A program made the position numbers and the translations under genes. From Spongilla lacustris (lineage: Eukaryota > Porifera > Demospongiae > Spongillida > Spongillidae), in assembly GCA_949361645.1 (NCBI GenBank), contig OX442434.1:3846788-3910787 (forward strand): a DNA stretch of 64,000 nt, written 5' to 3'. Under the pieces are notes generated by a model, which saw only the letters and a list, made by a program, of their open reading frames with translations, was not told where the DNA came from and did not search any database. This document shows positions 16,201 through 23,516 of this stretch, one piece after another (positions within the stretch are counted from its first letter, which is position 1; every line of letters starts with the position of its first letter).

Positions 16201-17729
16201 TTTTGAAACCTTTAAAGATACTATCTATATAGATCTAGATTTACTAACTAGTAATGGTTTAATAATTCAAAGTCTTTATCATGATTTTAATGATAATACA
16301 TGCATTGTGAATTTCTCAGTTTAGAAATAACACTTATGTATTAAAATGGATATCATACTCCATGATGACGTAATATTAATTTTGAAACCTTTAAACGTTC
16401 TATCTATATAGATCTATATTTACTGATTAGTAATGGTTTCAATATTAAAAGTCTTTATCATGATTTTAATGATAATACATGCATTGTGAATATCTCAGGT
16501 TTAAAATAACACATATGTATTAAAATGGATATCATACTCCATGATGACGTAATATTAATTTTGAAACTTTTAAACATACTATCCATATAGATCTAGATTT
16601 ACTAACTAGTAAAGGTTTAATTATTCAAAGTCTTTATCATGATTTTAATGATAATACATGCATTGTGAATATCTCAGTTTAGATATAACACTTATGTATT
16701 AAAATGGATATCATACTCCATGATGACGTAATATTAATTTTGAAACCTTTTAAGATACTATCCATATAGATCTAGATTTACTAACTAGTAATGATTTATA
16801 TAATAAAAGTCTTTATCATGATTTTAATGATAATACATGCATTGTGAATATCTCAGTTTAGAAATAACACTTATGTATTAAAATGGATATCATAGTCCAT
16901 GATGACGTAATATTAATTTTGAAACCTTTAAACGTTCTATCTATATAGATCTATATTTACTAACTAGTAATGGTTTAAATATTAAAAGTCTTTATCATGA
17001 TTTTAATGATAATACATGCTTTGTGAATATCTCAGTTTAGAAATAACACTTATATATCATACTCCATGATGACGTCAGATTAAATGTGAAACCTTTCAAC
17101 ATACTATCCATATGGATCTAGATTTACTAACTAGTAATGGTTTAATTATTAAAAGTCTTGATCATGACTTTAATGATAATACATGCATTGTGAATATCTC
17201 AGTTTAGAAGTAACACTTATGGTTTAATATGGTTTATCATATACCATTGAATGGTAGATTAAATCTAAAACCTTTAAGCATATTATCTTTATAGATCTAG
17301 ATTTACTATCTAGTAATGGTTTAATTATTAAAAGTCTTTATCATGATTTTAATGATAATACATGCATTGTGAATATCTCAGTGTAGAAATAACACTTATG
17401 TATTAAAATGGATAAGATACTCCATGATGACGTAATATTAATTTTGAAACCTTTAAAGATACTACCTATATAGATCTAGATTTACTTACTAGTAATGGTT
17501 TAATTATTAAAAGTCTTTATCATGATTTTAATTATAATACATGCATTGTGAATTTCTCAGTTTAGAAATAACACTTATGTATTAAAATGGATATCATACT
17601 CCATGATGACGTAATATTAATTTTGAAACCTTTAAAGATACTATCTATATAGATCTAGATTTACTAACTAGTAATGGTTTAATAATTCAAAGTCTTTATC
17701 ATGATTTTAATGATAATACATGCATTGTG

Positions 17730-17737
17730 AATTTCTC
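17730..17737. other. Target-side recombination core at the left end of the YR element
   Basis: The bases AATTTCTC lie between satellite sequence CATTGTG and the first base of the element. Satellite consensus at this position is AATATCTC. On the other side of the element, 23509-23516 reads AATATATC and is followed directly by AGTTTAG, the next satellite bases. The left core is therefore target-derived and the right core element-derived, with no target-site duplication, as expected for YR-mediated integration of a circular intermediate. Confidence 0.75.
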
Positions 17738-17831
17738 TCCTGTCACATGCCCTACATGGTAATCACCCTTCCCACTTGACCAACATTTGGTGCCAGCATC
17801 TATTCACACGTCGCAGCACATTACAACATAG
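17738..17831 (-). repeat. Split direct repeat B2 (94 bp), outer 3' end of the YR element
   Basis: It matches 18437-18530 over 94 bp with a single difference (TATTCACACG here, TATTCGCACG in B1). Its outer end begins TCCTGTC, one arm of the recombination site, directly abutting satellite sequence at 17737. Identity ends after ACAACATAG. Confidence 0.93.
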
Positions 17832-18253
17832 AATCCACCAATAACGCATAAACATATACACAACTGATCGGCCACTCAATCTTCAACCACTCAGTCCTGA
17901 CATCACACCGCAGTCATCCAATGCCGAAACACCATCCTGATTGTCCAGCAGAACCCAATAACCCAATAACCAGACACATAACACACATAACACACACACA
18001 AGAGCAGTGGGCATAAAGAAAACCTAGCTAACTATATTTAGAACAGGTGAGCCCACACCTGATCTTGGAAAAACCCCGTGGAAAAAACCTTCTGAAGGAA
18101 AAAATTCCACCATTTGGGGCAAAAATCTTCCTAGCTAAACTGCTCTCCCACATACACACAGATACAACAACAAACAGCTCCTCTTCGTCAGATTCCCTCC
18201 ATCAGCTTTATGTGTGTCAAGGATCACCTGCAAGTGCTCGACAATACAAGGGG
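17832..18253 (-). other. Unique 3' segment of the YR element between A2 and B2 (422 bp)
   Basis: This stretch is not repeated elsewhere in the window and separates B2 from A2. An 86-codon + strand frame covers part of it and runs into the A repeat, but its product is low-complexity and antisense to the element, so I do not call it a gene. On the minus strand it would be the 3' end of the transcript. A short (CA)-rich run (ACATAACACACATAACACACACACA region, 17970-18000) lies within it. I see no recognisable motif otherwise. Confidence 0.6.
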
Positions 18254-18436
18254 AAAAAACTGCAAGCCACACCACGTGCGTTTAGAATGCCTAGAATGAC
18301 TCAATAACCCCTTCACTCCCTTATCAACCCTCCGACCACGTGTTTCACCCTTCCAACCAATCGCCATTCAGGCTATATTTAGACAGGAGCTTATTTCCTG
18401 TCTAATTCAATCCTTTCAACCGACAGGAAATATATC
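18254..18436 (-). repeat. Split direct repeat A2 (183 bp)
   Basis: It matches 23334-23516 over 183 bp without gaps and with one substitution (CCGACCACG here, CCGATCACG in A1). Identity begins at AAAAAAC and ends at TATATC, immediately followed by B1. Read on the minus strand it starts with the recombination core and carries a second copy of the inverted arms at 18381-18403. Confidence 0.93.
18381..18403. promoter_or_regulatory. Second inverted-arm site inside A2
   Basis: AGACAGGA at 18381-18388 and TCCTGTCT at 18396-18403 form a perfect 8-bp inverted repeat around the 7-bp spacer GCTTATT. The arms include the same heptamer as the junction site at 18422-18443, 41 bp away. It may be an accessory recombinase-binding site or a terminal hairpin. 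The function is inferred. Confidence 0.55.
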
Positions 18437-18443
18437 TCCTGTC
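18422..18443. promoter_or_regulatory. Candidate YR recombination site at the B1/A2 junction
   Basis: Arm GACAGGA (18422-18428), 8-bp spacer AATATATC (18429-18436) and arm TCCTGTC (18437-18443) form a perfect inverted repeat. The layout resembles lox/FRT sites, where YR monomers bind inverted arms and strand exchange occurs in a 6-8 bp spacer. The element's two outer ends carry one arm each (GACAGGA plus spacer at 23502-23516; TCCTGTC at 17738), so circularisation would rebuild precisely this site. The pattern is seen directly; the recombinase function is inferred from it. Confidence 0.7.
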
Positions 18444-18530
18444 ACATGCCCTACATGGTAATCACCCTTCCCACTTGACCAACATTTGGTGCCAGCATCT
18501 ATTCGCACGTCGCAGCACATTACAACATAG
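18437..18530 (-). repeat. Split direct repeat B1 (94 bp)
   Basis: It is a copy of B2 (17738-17831) with one substitution. It directly abuts A2, forming the internal copy of the B2-A1 circle junction. The YR stop codon (18546-18548) lies 15 bp away, so B1 starts the 3' non-coding part of the element. Confidence 0.92.
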
Positions 18531-18545
18531 GCAAAGCAAGCATAG

Positions 18546-19556
18546 TTAAATCCCCAAACTCTTAGACACAGATAGACGACTGTCCACCGAGTCCTTGACG
18601 TAGCCGTCCTTAGCTGACTCGGACCGCCATCGGCCGTGCCGCTTAAACAGCCGATCAGGCACCCCAGCATTAGCCGCAGCCGTTGCACCCCCCGCCCTTA
18701 AACTATGCATACCAAACTGCAGCGGGTCCATACCCAACATAGCAATCTTCGCCAGCAGCAGCTCCCTCAGCCTGGAGTAGCTCAGCCCACCAGACTTGCG
18801 CAGCGTCTCCCCACCCTTGGAGTTGACGATAGCCCTGAAAACCCTGTCATGCGACTCTCCATTCAGGTGACCCATACGAAAATATCTCTCCATCATCTGC
18901 ACCGGGCACGTAATAGCACCTGTTCTCCCCACCAGCAATGAGTCACCCTCTCTAAACTGATCTGTTTTACTGGATCGTATACTCAACACCATACCCTCCT
19001 CCTTAAACTTCACGTCCGCGCACTCCAGCTTCAGCAACTCCTCGCACCTCATAAAACCCGCAAACCCCACCAAACAAGTAGCTAGCAACCTGACCTCCGA
19101 CAAGGAAGGTTCGGGTCCTGCAGCCACCACCATCGCCTTCAGCATTTCCGCTGTGACCGGCTCCTTCCTCACCTTCGGCTGTGCCAACAAACGCCTATGT
19201 CCTGCCAGAGCAGCCTGCACCAAAGGTAGACTGCTCACCGGTGGTAGCCCTGATACCTGATGTAGCCAGGAAAGTGCATTCACTGCCTCCTCTATTGCCG
19301 ATTTTGACTGCACGGACTGGCTAAGATGTTGAAGGTAGAGGACTATGTGAGCCTCCTGAGCAGGGAAACTCGGAACGCCCTGCCTGGCTTCTGCCCAAAG
19401 CTTCCATCTCTGGAAGGCACCAATGTACTTTCTCACTGTACTATCGGCCTTCCCGCTAAGCAGCGTATCCGGGACCTCCCTTGCCAACCGCTGCAACTCC
19501 GGGTCCTTTAAATCTGCAAGTTGCGACCAGACCCCTGCCGCTTCCAAATCTACCAT
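18546..19556 (-). CDS. Tyrosine recombinase (integrase) of the PAT/Ngaro-type retrotransposon
   Basis: The predicted protein has 336 residues and would integrate the circular cDNA by site-specific recombination, replacing a DDE integrase. The N-terminal part (about 30-120) looks like a SAM-like core-binding domain, including STVRKYIGAFQRWKLW. The catalytic domain holds the full YR set: Arg170 (FMRCEELLKL), Lys197 (SSKTD), His284-x-x-Arg287 (HSLRAGG), His307 (KRHGRW) and the nucleophile Tyr319 (GYVKDS). I chose ATG 19554-19556 (MVDLEAAG). The frame is open upstream to 19742, but those 62 codons are low-complexity and run into the minisatellite. The stop is 15 bp before B1. The ORF is intact, with no frameshift. 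How it is translated downstream of the RT ORF is not evident; reinitiation, splicing or a separate promoter are possible. Family assignment is firm; the start is less certain. Confidence 0.93.
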   Translation of the reverse strand: MVDLEAAGVWSQLADLKDPELQRLAREVPDTLLSGKADSTVRKYIGAFQRWKLWAEARQGVPSFPAQEAHIVLYLQHLSQSVQSKSAIEEAVNALSWLHQVSGLPPVSSLPLVQAALAGHRRLLAQPKVRKEPVTAEMLKAMVVAAGPEPSLSEVRLLATCLVGFAGFMRCEELLKLECADVKFKEEGMVLSIRSSKTDQFREGDSLLVGRTGAITCPVQMMERYFRMGHLNGESHDRVFRAIVNSKGGETLRKSGGLSYSRLRELLLAKIAMLGMDPLQFGMHSLRAGGATAAANAGVPDRLFKRHGRWRSESAKDGYVKDSVDSRLSVSKSLGI

Positions 19557-19732
19557 GGGAAAACAAGAGAAGTGAATCCAATAGACTATCCTGACCCGCA
19601 CGGCCAGGCTACACCAAGCCAACCCTCTTGGGCCACACGGTCCAACCATCGTTGACCTGGCCCCCTGGGTTCTGTTTGACCCACGGTCAAACCTAGGCCC
19701 CCTGGGCCTGTCACTGCTCTCCGGCAGCCACA

Positions 19733-20430
19733 TTGACCACACTGGTCAATGACACACAATCCTGCTCCCTGGCAGCCACAATGACCACACTGGTCGAATG
19801 CAGACAATCCTGCCCCCAGCAGACAATCCTGCCCCCGGCAGACACAAGACCACACTGGTCGAACAAAACACAATCCTGCCCCCGGCAGACACAATGACCA
19901 CACTGGTCGAACAAAATGCAATCCTGCCCCCGGCAGACACAAGACCACACTGGTCGAATGCAGACAATCCTGCCCCCGGCAGACACAAGACCACACTGGT
20001 CGAACAAAACACAATCCTGCCCCAGGCAGACACAATGACCACACTGGTCGAACAAAAAACAATCCTGCCTCGGGCAGACACAAGACCACACTGGTCGAAT
20101 GCAGACAATCCTGCCCCCCGGCAGACACAAGACCACACTGGTCGAATGCAGACAATCCTGCCCCCCGGCAGACACAAGACCACACTGGTCGAATGCAGAC
20201 AATCCTGCCCCCCGGCAGACACAAGACCACACTGGTCGAACAAAATGCAATCCTGCCCCCGGCAGACACAAGACCACACTGGTCGAATGCAGACAATCCT
20301 GCCCCCCGGCAGACACAAGGCCACACTGGTCGAACAAAAACACAATCCTGCCCCCGGCAGACACAAGACCACACTGGTCGAACAAAAAACACAATCCTGC
20401 CCCCGGCAACATATTACCACACTGGCTGAA
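19733..20430. repeat. ~47-bp minisatellite with two hairpins per unit, between the RT and YR ORFs
   Basis: About 15 units centred on CCACACTGGTC follow one another, mostly 47-48 bp apart (for example near 19850, 19898, 19945, 19992, 20039, 20087, 20135, 20183). Each contains two small inverted repeats: GACCA-CAC-TGGTC and CTGCC-CC(C)-GGCAG. Unit variants differ in the linker (CGAATGCAGACAAT versus CGAACAAAACACAAT). Degenerate relatives of the hairpins extend to about 19640. Six reading frames stay open over long stretches only because the unit has few stops. The array belongs to the element and occupies nearly the whole gap between the two genes. Confidence 0.9.
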
Positions 20431-20489
20431 AGCTTGAAACATAGTGACAACTAAGACCAAACTGCCTCTTACAGGGACACAGGGTCATA

Positions 20490-23333
20490 CTAAAAACCCA
20501 CCCTTAAGGCCAGCAGACGATCGCTAGGCCTGCACTCTCCAAACAAATTACCACCCGATCTCCCCTGCAGCGTACATGCAGGTACCATTCTTACATCTAC
20601 TACAAAAGATGCATAACCCATGCCATCAGTGCACAACAAAGGCCAAAAGGGAGCTGACTCCCAGCATGGCACTACAAGTGTACCACTAGCATGACACACT
20701 TCAGCGTGCTTCATCACCCTCACCACTAATGATGGCGGTGGACACCACCAGTTGTTCTCCCCACCACCCCAATCCACCGTAAATGCATCCACAGCCTCAG
20801 TCCCAGGGCATGCAAAACGAGAATTAAACCGCGGAAGCTGCGAGTTATAGTTGTCAGCAAACCTATCTATAGAATGGGGACCCCAAATGCCATCTAAATC
20901 ATAGAAACACTCTGGATCTACCTGCCAATCATCGTAATCTATGATACGACTAATGAAGTCCGCTAACTCGTTTTCTTCCCGTGGTAACCACTCCGGCTCC
21001 AATCTAATTTGGTAAGCGATACATGTTTCAAACACCCTCATGGCCTGCTCTTGTAAATGTGCCTTACGACTGCCAACCTGTATGATACGCACTACATTCT
21101 GGTTATCTGAGAACCACCTAACCCTCACATTCCGCAGCTTGGGAGCAATGGAATCCAAAACTCTACTAACTGCCACTAACTCCCTCCACGTGGAGCTCTT
21201 CACCGCTTCCTCTGGCAACCAATTACCATGGGCCACGTGCATGCCATGCTCCACAGTGTACCCTCCATACCCCGTATCACTAGCGTCTGAGTATACCACT
21301 CTAACTGCTGAAGGGCTATGCCATATTGGCTGTGAGTTATAACTATGCAGGCAGTCTACCCAAAACTCTAGTTCCGCACGCGCCTGCGGGGACACTTCTA
21401 GCACATCGCACCAAGCATACCGGGACTCTAACACTGCGTACAAATTTCTGGTCATAAACCTTGACACTGGGCCTAACGCAATACCCATTGAAATAATCCT
21501 GCCAACTATACTGGCTATCTGTTTGGCCCTCAACCAACTGGACAATAGAGCCGCCCGCAGTAATGCCACCAACATATCTACTTTTTCCCGGGGAACAGAA
21601 ACATATCCATCCAGCAGGTCTATATTGAATCCCAACCACATTACCCTGTGAGACGGTGTCCACACTGACTTATCCACATTCATCACAAAACCAGCCCTTT
21701 CCAAAGAACCCCTGACCCACATGCTAGCTTTTTCAGCACTTTCCTTCCCCTTCACAGCTACAATCCCATCATCCAAATACATGAGGCATTTTAAACCTCT
21801 AGACCGCCACAGCTTTACCAGTGGCCGTAACAACTTAGTAAACACATACGGTGCCGATGCCAACCCGAAAGGTAAAACTGTAAACACGTAAAATTGCCGC
21901 TCCCACTCAAAACCCAGATACTTACGATGATGCCTAGCAATATCCACATGATGGTACCCGGACTTCAAGTCAAAACTAAACATGAGCTCACCTTGGCTAA
22001 AAAGCATCATTGCTATTCGTAAATCCTCATATTTAAACTTTCTTTTCAGTAAATACTGGTTGACATGTCTCAAGTTCACCACCAGCCGTTTCTTGCCCGC
22101 ACTGTTCTCTACTACAGACACTGGGCTGCATATGAATGGCTGTTCAGTTACCTCCTCCACAAACCCTCCTCCCACCAAGTCTGCTACTGCCTTGCATACA
22201 AACACGCTATTAGCGTAGGCTGTATTTTTATTGCCCCTTCTATAAGCTGGCGGTTCCACATGGAATGGCAACATGTACCCGTCTCTAATCATGTCAATGA
22301 TCCATTGTGTAGCATGAAGCTCTTCTACCCAATACTCCACATGCTGCCTTAACCTGCCCTTAACAGCCATACTAATCTTCTCCACTTCCTCATACTCCCA
22401 GCACCTCTGCGTACATGCTAACTCATCCCCATCAGTCCCCGCCTCAGGTGACAACTCAACAGTATGTGACACCTCAAGGGACAACTCATCCTGCAACACA
22501 ACAGGTGATAAACCCTCACCATGTGCTGCTTCCTGATCAGGGGCAGCTGAACCCCCCACCCCAAGTGCACTGGTATCCCCACATATACCCCCACTGTTTT
22601 CTACTACCAAAGGATACACAACCACCGACTTCTTAGGGCATTCACGCTTGAAGTGACCTGCCTCACCGCACCCATAGCACACCACCGGGCCGGAACCCCG
22701 AGGCAACGCTGGCTTCCCGAGCGCTCCTGCTCCCGCCACCACTCCCGCTCTACTCCACCGCGCCGCTGCCTTAGCTCTGTCTTGCGCCTCACGCTCCATC
22801 TTCTTCACCCTCTCAGCATCTTCTGACTTCCTTTTCTTCGCATTGGCCCTGCGCTCCGCCGCCCTTTCTGCCCTATCCAGCCTTTTCTCGTCATCCGAGT
22901 CGACTGCCAACGCGTCAGCCTCGTACTCGGTGACCACCGCCCAACCAAAATCCGAACGATCGGCCAACTTAATCAATTTCTGCCTATGCGACAGCGCGTC
23001 CTTACCGAGCTTCAGGCTCTGCTTGGCCTTCTCCAAGGCGACTTTAGCTGGACCGTCGGCCACGAGCCTAGCCGCGCGCGACAGCTGTGACTCCGCCTCG
23101 AGGATGTGATCCGTTACGCTCTCATTGAAAAAGGCCTGATCTTCGTGAGCCTTCTTCTGGAAATGGTACGGCTTCTCCGATTTCCTCGCTGCCCTCTCCG
23201 CCGCTTCCTCCTGTGCCGCCCTCAGTTCCGCTCGCAGCTCACGTGTTTCCCGCTGCGAACTTGTAATGGCGGCCAATATGGTCTCCAACGGGTTGCTCGT
23301 CCCTCCTTGCGCCGAAACCCGAGCCTCCTCCAT
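20490..23333 (-). CDS. Fused Gag-RT-RNase H-methyltransferase-like polyprotein of the YR retrotransposon
   Basis: The predicted protein has 947 residues. Residues 12-50 and 148-196 are charged, coiled-coil-like, with a basic KKRK patch. A retroviral-type zinc knuckle CX2CX4HX4C lies at 219-232 (CYGCGEAGHFKREC), so this is Gag and Pol in one frame. The reverse transcriptase follows at about 360-620, with palm Asp455 (FSFDLKSGYHH), LPFGLASAPYVFTK, and catalytic YLDD at 519-522. RNase H carries Asp683 (YSDASDTGYGGY), Glu718 (TWRELVAV), Asp743 (WFSDNQNVV) and Asp792 (ELADFIS). The C-terminal ~140 residues (IDRFADNYNSQLPRFNSRF ... NNWWCPPP ... LVVPCWESAPFW) resemble the Dam-like N6-adenine methyltransferase domain of DIRS/PAT elements, with CPPP in the position of the (D/N)PP(Y/F/W) motif. 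ATG 23331-23333 is chosen because it lies one base inside the A1 boundary; the frame opens a further 38 codons into A1. The frame is intact. Confidence 0.93.
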   Translation of the reverse strand: MEEARVSAQGGTSNPLETILAAITSSQRETRELRAELRAAQEEAAERAARKSEKPYHFQKKAHEDQAFFNESVTDHILEAESQLSRAARLVADGPAKVALEKAKQSLKLGKDALSHRQKLIKLADRSDFGWAVVTEYEADALAVDSDDEKRLDRAERAAERRANAKKRKSEDAERVKKMEREAQDRAKAAARWSRAGVVAGAGALGKPALPRGSGPVVCYGCGEAGHFKRECPKKSVVVYPLVVENSGGICGDTSALGVGGSAAPDQEAAHGEGLSPVVLQDELSLEVSHTVELSPEAGTDGDELACTQRCWEYEEVEKISMAVKGRLRQHVEYWVEELHATQWIIDMIRDGYMLPFHVEPPAYRRGNKNTAYANSVFVCKAVADLVGGGFVEEVTEQPFICSPVSVVENSAGKKRLVVNLRHVNQYLLKRKFKYEDLRIAMMLFSQGELMFSFDLKSGYHHVDIARHHRKYLGFEWERQFYVFTVLPFGLASAPYVFTKLLRPLVKLWRSRGLKCLMYLDDGIVAVKGKESAEKASMWVRGSLERAGFVMNVDKSVWTPSHRVMWLGFNIDLLDGYVSVPREKVDMLVALLRAALLSSWLRAKQIASIVGRIISMGIALGPVSRFMTRNLYAVLESRYAWCDVLEVSPQARAELEFWVDCLHSYNSQPIWHSPSAVRVVYSDASDTGYGGYTVEHGMHVAHGNWLPEEAVKSSTWRELVAVSRVLDSIAPKLRNVRVRWFSDNQNVVRIIQVGSRKAHLQEQAMRVFETCIAYQIRLEPEWLPREENELADFISRIIDYDDWQVDPECFYDLDGIWGPHSIDRFADNYNSQLPRFNSRFACPGTEAVDAFTVDWGGGENNWWCPPPSLVVRVMKHAEVCHASGTLVVPCWESAPFWPLLCTDGMGYASFVVDVRMVPACTLQGRSGGNLFGECRPSDRLLALRVGF

Positions 23334-23516
23334 AAAAAACTGCAAGCCACACCACGTGCGTTTAGAATGCCTAGAATGACTCAATAACCCCTTCACTCCC
23401 TTATCAACCCTCCGATCACGTGTTTCACCCTTCCAACCAATCGCCATTCAGGCTATATTTAGACAGGAGCTTATTTCCTGTCTAATTCAATCCTTTCAAC
23501 CGACAGGAAATATATC
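23334..23516 (-). repeat. Split direct repeat A1 (183 bp), outer 5' end of the YR element
   Basis: It matches A2 with one substitution and ends at the insertion boundary with satellite A. On the minus strand it is the 5' leader ending one base before the polyprotein ATG, so it presumably holds the promoter or transcription start. It carries GACAGGA plus spacer AATATATC at its outer tip (23502-23516). A second inverted-arm pair, AGACAGGA/TCCTGTCT, lies at 23461-23483, matching the one in A2. Confidence 0.93.

Larger units (their letters stand above)
1..17737 (+). repeat. Satellite A tandem array, ~180-bp monomers, direct orientation
   Basis: The stretch is an uninterrupted head-to-tail array. 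The landmark GATCTAGATTTACTAACTAG recurs about every 180 bp (near 26, 206, 386, 566, 746). Monomers share a 5' half (landmark, then TTTATCATGATTTTAATGAT, then TGTGAATATCTCAG). They have one of two 3' halves: type a contains GGATATCATACTCCATGATG and TGACGTAATATTAATTTTG; type b contains ATGGTTTATCTTAAACCAT and GGTAGATTAAATC. No coding sequence is present; reading frames are closed in nearly every monomer. Monomers are very AT-rich and differ by scattered substitutions and small indels. I do not recognise the family by name. Array length and higher-order structure suggest centromeric or pericentromeric heterochromatin, which is inference. Confidence 0.95.
17738..23516 (-). mobile_element. PAT/Ngaro-type tyrosine-recombinase retrotransposon, apparently complete (5779 bp)
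   Basis: Read on the minus strand the order is A1 (23516-23334), fused gag-RT-RNase H-methyltransferase-like ORF (23333-20490), hairpin minisatellite, YR ORF (19556-18546), B1 (18530-18437), A2 (18436-18254), a 422-bp unique segment, and B2 (17831-17738). This A1...B1A2...B2 pattern is the split direct repeat architecture known for PAT and Ngaro elements of the DIRS order. DIRS1 itself uses inverted repeats. Joining the outer ends B2 and A1 recreates the internal B1A2 junction exactly, consistent with a circular intermediate. A1/A2 and B1/B2 each differ by one base, both ORFs are open and catalytic residues are present, so the copy looks young. It sits in satellite A without a target duplication. 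A methyltransferase-like C-terminus favours PAT over Ngaro; I cannot resolve this without phylogeny. Confidence 0.93.

Noticed and set aside
1..17737. CENP-B box in satellite A
   Set aside because: I found no match to the TTCG....A..CGGG core in the monomers I read; the dyad is the only candidate centromere-related feature.
18047..18307. 86-codon + strand frame beside the A repeat
   Set aside because: Antisense to the element, low complexity, partly inside the repeat, and no recognisable domain.
19586..20460. Several overlapping 200+ codon frames on both strands with Cys/Val-rich or Pro/Thr-rich repeats
   Set aside because: They are alternative-frame readings of the 47-bp minisatellite, which has few stop codons. 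All frames are open at once and none has a start context or domain.
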